Part shown: positions 1-9,041 of the stretch, piece by piece | Layout: each line of letters opens with the position of its first letter | Numbering within the stretch: the stretch's first letter is position 1 | Assembly (NCBI GenBank): GCA_029266525.1 | Contig: JAQSWQ010000012.1 | Location: 1-64,000, forward strand | Length of the DNA: 64,000 nucleotides | From: Microvirga sp. | GTDB lineage: Bacteria > Pseudomonadota > Alphaproteobacteria > Rhizobiales > Beijerinckiaceae | Direction: 5' to 3' | Notes under the pieces: generated by a model | What the model was told of the DNA's origin: nothing | Database searches by the model: none | What the model saw: only the letters and a program-made list of their open reading frames with translations | Position numbers and translations under genes: made by a program

Positions 1-32
1 GGTCTCCGAAGGACGTTTCTATCTCGGGTCAA

Positions 33-3000
33 TCACTCCGCCGGCGCGGGCAGCGGCGGCTCCGTAGCGGCGGGCACTGCGGCCGGGCGCCGGCGCGGCC
101 GCCCGAGCTTCAGCACCAGCCAGCGGATCGCGACGTAGAACACCGGCGTGAGGAAGAGGCCAAAGAAGGTCACGCCGAGCATGCCGGAAAAGACGGCGGT
201 GCCGAGCGCCTGCCGCATCTCCGCGCCCGGACCGGTCGCGATCACGAGCGGCACCACGCCAAGGATGAAGGCGAACGCGGTCATCAGGATCGGGCGCAGG
301 CGCAGCCGGCAGGCCTCGACCACGGCTTCCACCGGTGTCCGGCCGTGCAACTCGGCCTGCTTCGCGAACTCGACGATCAGGATCGCGTTCTTGGCCGCAA
401 GCCCCACCAGCACGACGAGGCCGATCTGCGTGAGGATGTTGTTGTCCTGCCCGCGTAAGGACACGCCGATCAAGGCCGAGAGCACGCTCATCGGAACGAT
501 GAGCACGATCGCGAGCGGGAGCGCCCAGCTCTCGTATTGCGCGGCGAGCACGAGGAATACCAACAGCACAGCGAGCGCGAAGATGTAGGTCGCGGTGTTG
601 CCGGTCGCGCGCTCCTGGTAGGCGAGCTCGGTCCATTCGTAGCCGACGCCCTGCGGCAAGCTTTCCGCAAGCCGCTCCATCGCGAGAAGGGCCTGGCCCG
701 AGGAGATCCCCGGCCGGCTGTCGCCCTGCACCGGCACCGTGGGGAAGAGATTGTAGCGCTGCACGAGGTCCGGCCCGGCCGTGTCTCGGATGTTCACGAG
801 GGAGCCTAAGGGCACGAGTGCCCCCGTCGCGCTGCGGGTCTTGAGCCGCAGGATGTCCTCGCGATCCATGCGGAAGCTCTGGTCGGCCTGGGCACGGACC
901 TGGTTCACGCGTCCGAGGAAGTTGAAGTCGTTGACGTAGGCCGAGCCGAGATTGATCTGCAGCGTGTCGAAGACGTTGGACAAGGGCACGTTCAGCATCC
1001 GCGCCTTCGTGCGGTCGATCTCGAGATAGATCTGCGGCGTGTTGGCGCCGAAGGTCGTGAAAACGCGGGCGAGGTTCGGATCCTGATTGGCGCGCTGGAT
1101 AAGGTCGCGCGAAGCCGCGAGCACTTGGCGCAACCCGACCCCGCCCCGGTCCTCGATCTGCATCTTGAAGCCGCCGGCGTTGCCGATGCCGCGCACGGGC
1201 GGGGGCGGCACCACGATGATGAAGGCCTCCTGGATTGCCTGCAGACGCCCGAACAGGTCGGAGATGATGGCGCTTGCGGAGAGTCCCGCCTTGATCCGCT
1301 CGTCGAAGGGCTGGAGGCCGGCAAAGATCGCGGCGGCGTTCGAGGCGTTGGTGAAGGTCGCGCCCGAGAAGCCCGCGAAAGCGATGGCGTCCTTCACGCC
1401 GGGCGTCTTCAGCATGATGTCGCTCACCCGCTGCGTCACTTCGTCGGTGCGGGAAAGCGAGGCGCCGTCGGGCGTCTGCACGACGACGATTGCATAGCCC
1501 TGATCGAGGCTCGGAATGAAGCCGGTCGGCACCGTGCGGGCCATGTAGGCCGTCCCGTAGAGGAGGCCGCCATAGACGGCGAGCATTCCGACGAGCACGA
1601 TCTTCCCGGCGACGAGCCCGTGCACGGCGCGCGAATAGCCGTGCGAGGTCTTGTCGAAGCCGCGGTTGAAGCCGTTCGCGAGCCAGTTGCCGAAGCGCGT
1701 GAGGAAGAATCGGGGGCGATGCCCTGCGCGATGCGGTTTCAGCAAGAGCGCGCACAGCGCCGGGGAAAGCGTCAGCGAGTTCACGGCCGAGATGATCGTC
1801 GAAGCGGCGATGGTAAGCGCGAACTGGCGGTAGAACTGGCCGGAGATTCCCGGGATGAAGGCGGTCGGCACGAACACGGCGGTGAGCACGAGCGCGATCG
1901 CGACGACCGCCGAGCCGACCTCGTCCATGGTCTCGTGCGCGGCGTCGCGCGGCGACATGCCCTGCGCGATGTTGCGCTCGACGTTCTCGACCACGACGAT
2001 CGCGTCGTCGACGACGATGCCGATCGCGAGCACGAGGCCGAAGAGGGTCAGCGTGTTGAGCGAGAAGCCGAACGCGCTCATCACGGCGAAGGTGCCGATC
2101 AGCGAGACCGGGATGGCGACGATCGGGATGATCGCCGTGCGCCAGGATTGCAGGAACACCAGAACCACGATGACAACGAGGATCAGCGCCTCGAACAGCG
2201 TCTTGTAGACCTCGCGCACCGACTGGGCGATGAATTCGGTCGGGTTATAGACGATCCGATAGTCGATCCCGGCCGGGAAATCGCGCTTGAGCTCGTTCAT
2301 CTTCTTGATGACAGCATCCGAGGCCCCGAGGGCGTTGCTGCCGGGACGCTGGAAGACTGCGAGCGCCACCGCCGGCTTGCCGTTGAGGTAGGAGTTCGTC
2401 ACGTAGTCGCGCGCGCCAAGCTCGACCCGCGCCACGTCGCCGAGGCGCACGAGCCGGCCGCCCTCGGCAGACTTCACGATCACCTGCCGGAACTGGCGCA
2501 CGTCGTCGAAGCGGCCTTGCGTCTGCACGGTGAGCTGGAAGGCCGCGTCCGTGGGCGCCGGCTCCTGGCCGAGGGCGCCGCCGGAAATCTGCACGTTCTG
2601 CTCCTGGAGCGAGCGCACGATGTCGGCGGCCGTGAGCTGGTAGGCTGCCAGCCGGTTCGGGTCGAGCCATACGCGGATCGAATATTCGCGGGCGCCGAAA
2701 AGCTGGATGTCGCCGATGCCCTCCAGGCGCAGGAGCTGATCACGGATGCGGATCGAGGCGTAGTTCGAAATGTAGAGCTGGTCGTAGGAGTCGTCCGGCG
2801 AGAGCATGTGCACGACCATCATGAGGTCGGGCGAGCTCTTGCGGGTGGTGACGCCAAGGCGGCGAACCTCGTCCGGCAGGCGCGGCAGTGCGGACGAGAC
2901 GCGGTTCTGGACCAGCACGTTAGCCTGGTCGAGATTGGTGCCGAGCTTGAAGGTGATGGTGAGCGACATCGAGCCGTCGCTCGTCGAGTAAGAGGACATG

Positions 3001-3236
3001 TAGAGCATGTCCTCGACGCCGTTGATCTCCTGCTCGAGCGGCGTCGCGACGGTCGCCGCGACCGTCTCCGCGTTGGCGCCGGGATAGGAGGCGCGTACCA
3101 CGATGGTCGGCGGCGCGATCTCGGGGTACTGCGCCACCGGCAGGCTCGCATAGGCAACCAGCCCGATGATGACGATCACGATCGACAGCACCGACGCGAA
3201 GATCGGACGGTCCACGAAGAAATGGGCGAATTTCAT
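33..3236 (-). CDS. RND efflux pump inner-membrane permease (HAE1 family, MexF/AcrB-like)
   Basis: This 1067-residue protein has the usual length and layout of HAE1 RND multidrug transporters: a first membrane helix at about residues 10-30, a large periplasmic loop, a helix bundle from about 340, a second periplasmic loop and a final helix bundle. The motif GIVVDDAIVVVENVE places Asp410 and Asp411 where AcrB has its proton-relay pair Asp407/Asp408. The protein should exchange protons for drugs or solvents and form a trimer that docks with a periplasmic adaptor. The gene lies 31 bp downstream of its adaptor on the minus strand, so they form one operon. The stop is only 32 bases from the window edge, so an outer-membrane channel gene could lie beyond it; none is in the window. 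The substrate cannot be told from sequence. Confidence 0.95.
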   Translation of the reverse strand: MKFAHFFVDRPIFASVLSIVIVIIGLVAYASLPVAQYPEIAPPTIVVRASYPGANAETVAATVATPLEQEINGVEDMLYMSSYSTSDGSMSLTITFKLGTNLDQANVLVQNRVSSALPRLPDEVRRLGVTTRKSSPDLMMVVHMLSPDDSYDQLYISNYASIRIRDQLLRLEGIGDIQLFGAREYSIRVWLDPNRLAAYQLTAADIVRSLQEQNVQISGGALGQEPAPTDAAFQLTVQTQGRFDDVRQFRQVIVKSAEGGRLVRLGDVARVELGARDYVTNSYLNGKPAVALAVFQRPGSNALGASDAVIKKMNELKRDFPAGIDYRIVYNPTEFIAQSVREVYKTLFEALILVVIVVLVFLQSWRTAIIPIVAIPVSLIGTFAVMSAFGFSLNTLTLFGLVLAIGIVVDDAIVVVENVERNIAQGMSPRDAAHETMDEVGSAVVAIALVLTAVFVPTAFIPGISGQFYRQFALTIAASTIISAVNSLTLSPALCALLLKPHRAGHRPRFFLTRFGNWLANGFNRGFDKTSHGYSRAVHGLVAGKIVLVGMLAVYGGLLYGTAYMARTVPTGFIPSLDQGYAIVVVQTPDGASLSRTDEVTQRVSDIMLKTPGVKDAIAFAGFSGATFTNASNAAAIFAGLQPFDERIKAGLSASAIISDLFGRLQAIQEAFIIVVPPPPVRGIGNAGGFKMQIEDRGGVGLRQVLAASRDLIQRANQDPNLARVFTTFGANTPQIYLEIDRTKARMLNVPLSNVFDTLQINLGSAYVNDFNFLGRVNQVRAQADQSFRMDREDILRLKTRSATGALVPLGSLVNIRDTAGPDLVQRYNLFPTVPVQGDSRPGISSGQALLAMERLAESLPQGVGYEWTELAYQERATGNTATYIFALAVLLVFLVLAAQYESWALPLAIVLIVPMSVLSALIGVSLRGQDNNILTQIGLVVLVGLAAKNAILIVEFAKQAELHGRTPVEAVVEACRLRLRPILMTAFAFILGVVPLVIATGPGAEMRQALGTAVFSGMLGVTFFGLFLTPVFYVAIRWLVLKLGRPRRRPAAVPAATEPPLPAPAE

Positions 3237-3267
3237 GGGATCATCCCGCGAGGGCGAAAGGCGCGTC

Positions 3268-4419
3268 TTACGAGCGGGCCGGCGGCAATTCTTTCGGCTG
3301 CGGCGCGACCTTCGCGCCGGGCCTCACCCGCTGCAGGCCGGAGACGACGATGGTTTCGTCACCCGTCAGGCCCTCTCGGATGAGGCGGTAACCGTCGATG
3401 CGCGGCCCCGGGCGCACGACGCGCGGCGACACCGTGTCGTCGTCCGCGACGACCCAGACGATGCGCCGGTCTTGGTCCGTGCCAATCGCCTCGTCGGGCA
3501 CGAGCACGCCCCTGTGGGGAGGCGAGCCCGGCACCTGGATCGTGCCGAACAGGCCCGGCCGGATGACGAGGTCCTTGTTGTCGATGGAGGCCCGAGCCCG
3601 CATGGTGCCGGTCGCCTGATCGACGCGGTTGTCGAGGAAATCGAGCACGCCCTTGCGGCTGAAGTCCTTCTCGTCGGCGAGCGCGACCACCACCGGCACC
3701 TGGCGGCGACTGCCGTTCGTCACCTCCGCGATCTGCAGGTTGCGCTGGTAGGCGAGGAAGGCGCGCTCGTCGACGTCGAAATAGAAATAAATCGGATCGA
3801 GCGAGACGATCGTCGTCAGAAGGGTCTGGTCGGCGGTGACGAGATTGCCTTCGGAGATCAGCCTGCGGCCGATGCGGCCGCTCATCGGAGCGCGAATCTC
3901 GGTGAAACCCAGGTTCAGCCGCCCGGTCCGAGCCGCAGCCTGCGCTCCGAGAAGATCGCCGCGCGCGGTGTCGAGGGTGTTCCGGCGCTGCTCGAGAAGC
4001 TGCTCGGTGATGTTGCCGGTGCGTCCGAGCGCGGCGGCGCGCTCGTAATCGCTCTGGGCGAAGGCGACGCGGGACTGGGTCGAGGTGACTGCGGCTTCGG
4101 CCTGGTCGAGCGCTGCCTGATACGGCCGCTTGTCGATGGTGAAGAGGAGATCGCCCTTGTTGACGATGGCGCCATCGCGGAAGGACACCGCCTGAAGATA
4201 GCCCGAGACGCGGGAGCGGATCTCGACCGCATCCACCGCCTCGAAGCGGCCGACGAAATCGTCGCGCTCGACCACGTCCTTCACGATGGGCTTCGCGACC
4301 GTGACCGGCGGAGGCGGAGCGTTCGGCGGCGCCTGGGCGATTGCGGCGGAGGACGCGGCGGCAAAGGCGGTCGACGCCACGAGGGCGACGAACAGACGGC
4401 GATATGGATGCATCTGCAT
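3268..4419 (-). CDS. RND efflux periplasmic adaptor (membrane fusion protein, MexE/AcrA-like)
   Basis: The 383-residue protein begins with a Sec signal peptide (hydrophobic stretch about residues 8-28, likely cut near AIAQA) and has no lipobox cysteine, so it is probably not a lipoprotein. The lipoyl-type beta segment (RSRVSGYLQAV near residue 70) is followed by a coiled-coil hairpin rich in Gln, Ala and Glu (about 98-165) and the beta-barrel domain (DPIYFYFDVDERAF near 205). It bridges the pump encoded just downstream to an outer-membrane channel. A perfect 8-bp inverted repeat lies about 45 bp upstream of the start and may be the operator of the operon. No regulator gene is adjacent. Confidence 0.94.
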   Translation of the reverse strand: MQMHPYRRLFVALVASTAFAAASSAAIAQAPPNAPPPPVTVAKPIVKDVVERDDFVGRFEAVDAVEIRSRVSGYLQAVSFRDGAIVNKGDLLFTIDKRPYQAALDQAEAAVTSTQSRVAFAQSDYERAAALGRTGNITEQLLEQRRNTLDTARGDLLGAQAAARTGRLNLGFTEIRAPMSGRIGRRLISEGNLVTADQTLLTTIVSLDPIYFYFDVDERAFLAYQRNLQIAEVTNGSRRQVPVVVALADEKDFSRKGVLDFLDNRVDQATGTMRARASIDNKDLVIRPGLFGTIQVPGSPPHRGVLVPDEAIGTDQDRRIVWVVADDDTVSPRVVRPGPRIDGYRLIREGLTGDETIVVSGLQRVRPGAKVAPQPKELPPARS

Positions 4420-4463
4420 GACCCCGGGAGGGCGGGCTGGCTAGCAGACATGTTCCAAAGCAA

Positions 4464-4481
4464 ATGTGCGCCAGCGCACAT
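4464..4481. promoter_or_regulatory. Candidate operator upstream of the efflux operon
   Basis: A perfect inverted repeat, ATGTGCGC-CA-GCGCACAT, has 8-bp arms and a 2-bp spacer. It sits 45 bp upstream of the adaptor start codon on the minus strand. Size and symmetry suit a dimeric TetR- or MarR-type repressor site, which is the usual control of RND operons. The regulator is not in the window, so this is inference from symmetry and position. Confidence 0.4.
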
Positions 4482-4730
4482 GGTGACGAGTCCAACCCGC
4501 GAGGCGCGCTCGTCTCCTCGCAAGTAAAGTCACGCGCAAACCGCAGCCTTCCACCGCTCAGTATGATAGCCCGGTCGCGCGGGGCCGTGCGCCGCCGCTT
4601 GTTCACGTCACCGCGATGCTCATGGGCGATCGAGCGTTCGAGAGCGCTACACCGGAGCCATCGAAACCTCGGCCTTTACCCCAGCTCGGACATGCTGTTG
4701 GACTGGCTGCAACATCGGGAGTTGGCCGAA

Positions 4731-4850
4731 AGCGAAATGACGGCTTTCGAGACAGAGAGTGTGGAAAGCTGCCGTTCGCTGGGATGGATTCAGCGGGTCT
4801 TTTCCGCCCCGTCTCGCTCGTTCAGATCCGGCCGGAATGTGCCCCAAGAC
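4731..4850 (+). repeat. Dispersed repeat, copy 1
   Basis: About 115-120 bp here match the reverse complement of 19401-19518. The best-conserved part, 4811-4844, has only two mismatches in 34 positions (core GATCCGGCCGGAATGTGCC), and similarity continues more loosely back to 4731. The copies are inverted and about 14.6 kb apart. Neither lies in a recognisable gene. It may be a non-autonomous mobile element or an intergenic repeat family. Confidence 0.65.
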
Positions 4851-4937
4851 CAGAGCAGCTTCCTTCCGTTACATCAAGCCCGCATTGCGACAGACCGCGC
4901 TGCTGAAGTCCTGACCGCACGCTCTTGAGGAGCATCC

Positions 4938-5846
4938 ATGGCCGCGCCACGCGAACGAATTGGCTTCATCGGACTCGGCAGCATGGGTCGGCCAATGGCC
5001 ACGTCGCTCGTCCGCAAGCGATTTCCCGTCGCCGCGTTTGATACGATTGCAGCCCACATCGCCACGCTGGTCGAGAGAGGAGCGGACAGCGCCAGCGATC
5101 TCGCCTCCCTCGTCTCGGCCGCTGATGTGATCATCACCATGCTTCCGAACACCCCTGACGTCGCCAGTGTGGTGGGTGGGCCAGGAGGGCTTCTTGAGAC
5201 TGGCCGCGCTGGGATGCTGATGATTGACATGAGCACCATCGACCCGGCGGCGAGCCGCTCATTCGGGGCGTCGCTCGCGAAAAGACGGATCCAATTCATG
5301 GATGCGGCCGTCGGGCGCTCGCCCGATCACGCGGAGCGCGGGGAAAGCCTGTTCATGGTCGGAGGGGAGGCAAGCGACCTGGAGCGAGCGCGCCCGATCC
5401 TCGATGCCATGGGCAACAAGATCATTCATTGCGGACCGCAGGGCAGCGGCATCTCCATGAAGATCGTCAACAACTTCCTGGCCATGGCCACGTGCCAGAT
5501 CTCCGCCGAGGCGTTGACGCTCGGGACCAAGCTCGGTCTTTCGATGGCCACCATGTTCGACGTGATTACGAGCTCGCTATCCAGCAACGACCACCTCAAA
5601 ATCTATTGGCCAACCAAGGTGCTCAAGGGAGATGTGGAACCAGGGTTCGCCATTGATCTTGCCTACAAGGACCTCTCGATCGGCGTCAGTGCGGCGGCGG
5701 CAGCGGGCGTGCCGGTCTTCGCGGGCGCGGCCGCACGCGAATGCCTCGGCCAGGCGCGCACCGGCCGAGGGCTCGGCGGCAAGGATATCACCGCCGTTCT
5801 GCTCGCGACGGCCGCGAACGCGGGCATCGAGGCGCCGCGGCTTTAG
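4938..5846 (+). CDS. NAD(P)-dependent 3-hydroxyacid dehydrogenase (HIBADH family, YihU-like)
   Basis: This 302-residue cytoplasmic enzyme has an N-terminal Rossmann motif (GFIGLGSMGRPMA, residues 9-21), the MSTIDP segment near 99 and the catalytic Lys175 in GISMKIVNNF. It belongs to the beta-hydroxyacid dehydrogenase family that interconverts hydroxy acids and semialdehydes. Instead of the common PVSGG substrate loop it has VGRSPDH (Arg127), and it has WPTKVLKGD further on. Both resemble E. coli YihU, the sulfolactaldehyde reductase, more than classic MmsB or GarR. The YihU serine seven residues after the catalytic lysine is Ala here, so the same substrate cannot be assumed. The gene precedes a TRAP transporter by about 270 bp, suggesting work on an imported hydroxy acid. 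The start ATG follows a TTGAGGAG ribosome site. Confidence 0.88.
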   Translation: MAAPRERIGFIGLGSMGRPMATSLVRKRFPVAAFDTIAAHIATLVERGADSASDLASLVSAADVIITMLPNTPDVASVVGGPGGLLETGRAGMLMIDMSTIDPAASRSFGASLAKRRIQFMDAAVGRSPDHAERGESLFMVGGEASDLERARPILDAMGNKIIHCGPQGSGISMKIVNNFLAMATCQISAEALTLGTKLGLSMATMFDVITSSLSSNDHLKIYWPTKVLKGDVEPGFAIDLAYKDLSIGVSAAAAAGVPVFAGAAARECLGQARTGRGLGGKDITAVLLATAANAGIEAPRL

Positions 5847-6113
5847 ACCCTCCTACCCGGCGCGGGCGCCCCGCGTCTTTCCGAGCTGCAGGCTGCCAAG
5901 CACCACTCCAACGATCGGCAGCATTCGCAAGGGCCCTGAGCAGGAGCGGCAGTCCTCTTGCGTTCCATGGCTCAGGCCACGGGGTGTCATTTAACCGCTA
6001 CAGGCCCTGAGCCCGATGCCGCGAAGCCCCCGTCGGCGTGCGCGCAGATAGACAGGGCAGACGTTTTCGAACCAACATGTCAGCCCTCCTTCCCCGGTCC
6101 TTCGAGGTCACCC

Positions 6114-7091
6114 ATGAATCACCGGTTCTGTATCCGATCCGCCTTCGTCGCATTAGGGGTATCTCTAGCCCTGCCCGCATCCGCGCAGGTTGAAATCAAG
6201 CTCGGCCACGTTCTTGGGGAGAGCCACAGCTGGCATGTCGCGGCCAGCGGGTTCGCGCGCGAAGTCGCCGAGAAGACCGGCGGGCGCGTGAAGATCAACG
6301 TCTATCCGTCGGGCCAGCTCGGCAGCGAAAAGGACATGGTTGAAGGACTGCAGATTGGAAGCCAACAGGCGGGGCTGATCGGCAGCGGCTCGTTCCAGCC
6401 GATCGAGCCGAAGCTCGGCATCGTCGAGCTGCCCTACGCATGGCCGACGCGGGAACATGCCTACCGGGCCTTCGATGGAGAGCTTGGCGCGGCCCTCGCG
6501 AACCTGCTCGAGGCCAAGAACATCATCACGCTCGCCTGGTGGGAGAACGGCTTCCGTCACATCACGACCAAGGGCGAGCCTGTCAGGACGCCCGCCGATC
6601 TAAAGGGCCTCAAGATACGCGTCACGCCCGACAAGATGCGCCTCGACACCTTCCGCGCGCTCGGCGCGGAGCCCGCGCCGCTGGCGTTCGGAGAGCTATA
6701 TTCGGCTTTGCAGCAGGGCGTCTTCCAAGCCCAGGAGAACCCCCTCGCGATCATCTTCTCATCCTCGTTCTTCGAGGTGCAGAAGTCGGCCGCCCTGACT
6801 GGCCATGTCTGGGGCGCCGCCTGCCTCGTGATCTCGAAGGCTGCCTGGGCACGCATCTCAGCCGCCGACCAGCAGGCGATCAGGACCGCGGCGGTCGAGT
6901 GGGGCACGAAGCAGCGCAAGATGATCGTCGACGGCGAGGCCGATCTTGCGAAGAAGCTGCAGGAGAAGGGCATGACTGTCGTCGAGGTTGAAAAGGCCCC
7001 CTTCGTCGCCGCCGTGCAGCCGGTCTGGAAGGAGTTCGGCGCCCAATTCGGCCCCGAGCTCATGGGGCTCCTGGACAAATATCGCCGGTGA
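6114..7091 (+). CDS. TRAP transporter solute-binding protein (DctP family), system 1
   Basis: The 325-residue periplasmic protein starts at the ATG at 6114, which gives a proper Sec signal peptide ending ASAQ; longer upstream starts add a non-signal leader. The body has the DctP pattern: KLGHVLGESHSWHVAA at the mature N-terminus, LKGLKIRVTPDKM with the conserved ligand-binding arginine, and AFGELYSALQQGVFQAQENP. It captures a carboxylate-type ligand and delivers it to the membrane subunits encoded immediately downstream; its stop overlaps the next start by 4 bp. The neighbouring hydroxyacid dehydrogenase hints at a hydroxy acid or sulfonate ligand, which is inference only. Confidence 0.93.
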   Translation: MNHRFCIRSAFVALGVSLALPASAQVEIKLGHVLGESHSWHVAASGFAREVAEKTGGRVKINVYPSGQLGSEKDMVEGLQIGSQQAGLIGSGSFQPIEPKLGIVELPYAWPTREHAYRAFDGELGAALANLLEAKNIITLAWWENGFRHITTKGEPVRTPADLKGLKIRVTPDKMRLDTFRALGAEPAPLAFGELYSALQQGVFQAQENPLAIIFSSSFFEVQKSAALTGHVWGAACLVISKAAWARISAADQQAIRTAAVEWGTKQRKMIVDGEADLAKKLQEKGMTVVEVEKAPFVAAVQPVWKEFGAQFGPELMGLLDKYRR

Positions 7092-7567
7092 AGTCCGCGC
7101 TTGCCCGCTCGACCGGGCGCCTCGCTTCGGGGTCTCTCGCCATCGCCGCCGCGATGCTCGGCATCATGGCGGGGGTGGTGATCTACACGGTCTTCCAACG
7201 CTATCTGCTCGGGAAGACGCCATACTGGTCGGAAGAGCTGCCGCGGCTCCTTCTGATCTGGATGGCGTTCCTTGGCGCGATCGCCGCCGCCGTCCATGGC
7301 GGGCATCTCAGCGCCGGGCTGCTGCCGCTGCTCATCCGTGGCGAGCGGGTGCGGCGGCGATTCGCCGTCCTGCGCCTCACCCTCACCGCCCTGTTCTCGA
7401 TCGTGATGTTCAAGGCGAGCTTCGATCTAGCGCTACTCACGTCGGGTCAGCTGACCGCCGCCCTCCAAATCTCGGCGAGCTGGGCCTATGCCGCGTGCGC
7501 GGTGGGTTTTGCCGGACTCACCATCGTCTCGCTCTCGGCGATACTCACTAGAATGCCAGCGGAATGA
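7088..7567 (+). CDS. TRAP transporter small permease (DctQ family), system 1
   Basis: This 159-residue membrane protein has four hydrophobic spans (about residues 14-38, 50-70, 90-112 and 128-150), as expected for DctQ. The conserved segment YWSEELPRLLLIWMAFLGA is the typical DctQ signature between the first two helices. The start overlaps the end of the binding-protein gene and the end overlaps the start of the large permease, so the three are translationally coupled. It forms the Q half of the sodium-dependent QM translocator. Confidence 0.92.
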   Translation: MKSALARSTGRLASGSLAIAAAMLGIMAGVVIYTVFQRYLLGKTPYWSEELPRLLLIWMAFLGAIAAAVHGGHLSAGLLPLLIRGERVRRRFAVLRLTLTALFSIVMFKASFDLALLTSGQLTAALQISASWAYAACAVGFAGLTIVSLSAILTRMPAE

Positions 7568-8847
7568 GCGCCGGTCTCGCGGTGCTGTTTGCTGTGTTCA
7601 TCGCGGCGGTCCTCATCGATGCACCGATCGCGATCGCTCTCGGCCTCGCCTCGATCGCCTATATCCTCGTGTCCGACACGGCGCCGCTGATGGTCGCGGC
7701 GCAGCGCACCGTCGCCGGGCTCGATTCCTTCACTCTCCTCGCGATCCCGCTCTTCGTGCTCGCCGGCGGCCTCCTGACGCGATCTGGGCTGACGGAGCGC
7801 ATCGTGCGCCTCTGCTCGGCCCTGGTCGGCCAAGTGAGAGGCGGCCTCGCGCTTGCCATGGTGGTCGCATGCATGCTGTTCGGCGCCTTGTCGGGGTCGG
7901 GCGTCGCCGACGTGGTTGCCATCGGTACGCTACTTCTTCCCGCGATGCAGAAGCGCGGCTATCCCGTCGGTTATTCCTGCGCGCTCCTTGGATGCGCCGG
8001 CTCGCTCGGAACGGTGATCCCCCCGTCCATCGTGATGATCGTGTACGGCGTCGCGACGAGCACCTCGATCGGCCAGCTCTTCATGGCGGGGATCATCCCC
8101 GGCATCCTCTCGGGCCTCGCCCTCATGGGCGTCGCCTGGTTCCATGCCCGCCGGCAGGGCTGGGGCGGAACGGAGCACTTCACCTGGGCCGAGCTCCTCG
8201 GCGCGCTGAAATCCTCGGCCCTCGCCCTCGTCGCGCCGATCCTGATCGTTGGCGGCATCCGCAGCGGCGCCTTCACAGCGACCGAAGCAGGCGGCATCGG
8301 CGTTGCTTACGCCCTTCTGGTCGGGCTCCTCGTCACGCGCACGATGCGCCTCGCTGACATCTGGGACGAGCTGAAGCGCGCTGCCGAGATCTCAGGCGCG
8401 ATCCTGCTGGTCATCGCAACCGCAAGCTTGTTCGGGTGGATTCTTGCGGCGGAACGCACGCCGCAGCTCGTCGGCCAATGGATGGTCTCGGTCACCGACA
8501 GCCGCTTCGTCGTCCTTCTGCTCCTCATGGCGCTCCTTCTGATCCTCGGCACCTTCATGGAGACGATCGCGATCATCCTGATCCTAGCGCCGATCTTTTC
8601 CGCCCTCTTCGCGCGCTACGGCATCGACCCGGTCCATTTTGGCCTCCTGCTGACCCTGAACCTCGCGATCGGGGCGAACACGCCGCCGCTCGGGATCGAC
8701 CTGATGGCGGCGTGCCGCGTCGCCGGGATCCCGATGTCCGACAGCTTCCGCTATCTCGGCCCCTTCCTGCTCGCGATGATCGCGGTGATGTTGCTAGTCC
8801 TCTTCGTACCGGCGCTCGCCACCTGGCTCCCGCGAACCACGTTCTGA
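7564..8847 (+). CDS. TRAP transporter large permease (DctM family), system 1
   Basis: The 427-residue protein is almost entirely hydrophobic, with about 12 predicted membrane helices. It carries DctM hallmarks: an early AIPLFVLAGGLLTRSGL, the GALSGSGVADVVAIGT hairpin, GTVIPPSIVMIVYG, and a late LNLAIGANTPPLGIDL. It is the transport subunit that moves solute delivered by the DctP protein, driven by an ion gradient. It is the last gene of the first TRAP operon and is followed by about 90 bp before the IclR gene region. Confidence 0.94.
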   Translation: MSAGLAVLFAVFIAAVLIDAPIAIALGLASIAYILVSDTAPLMVAAQRTVAGLDSFTLLAIPLFVLAGGLLTRSGLTERIVRLCSALVGQVRGGLALAMVVACMLFGALSGSGVADVVAIGTLLLPAMQKRGYPVGYSCALLGCAGSLGTVIPPSIVMIVYGVATSTSIGQLFMAGIIPGILSGLALMGVAWFHARRQGWGGTEHFTWAELLGALKSSALALVAPILIVGGIRSGAFTATEAGGIGVAYALLVGLLVTRTMRLADIWDELKRAAEISGAILLVIATASLFGWILAAERTPQLVGQWMVSVTDSRFVVLLLLMALLLILGTFMETIAIILILAPIFSALFARYGIDPVHFGLLLTLNLAIGANTPPLGIDLMAACRVAGIPMSDSFRYLGPFLLAMIAVMLLVLFVPALATWLPRTTF

Positions 8848-9041
8848 GGGCTTTCCGCCTCACCCTCCAAGAGGTCAGGTGCGGCGATCACGGCGCCCGG
8901 AACGTCCGCTCTCGCGCCTTAAGCTGACGAGGGCCCTGCGTGCGCTTCGTGCCAAAGCCGGGCATCCGCAGTGACCTTGGCACGTCCCTTGCCATGCTCC
9001 CCAAGGCGGGTAGAAGGCAGGACGGAGCGAGGCGGCAAGGG

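Larger units (their letters stand above)
4420..4937. other. Intergenic region without a gene (518 bp)
   Basis: The region separates the divergent efflux operon and the dehydrogenase gene. It holds the palindrome at 4464-4481 and one copy of a dispersed repeat at 4731-4850. Reading frames crossing it have no recognisable domain and look like non-coding sequence. Confidence 0.6.

Noticed and set aside
1125-3383. Open frame of 752 codons on the plus strand opposite the RND pump
   Set aside because: His/Arg/Asp-rich shadow of the pump gene.
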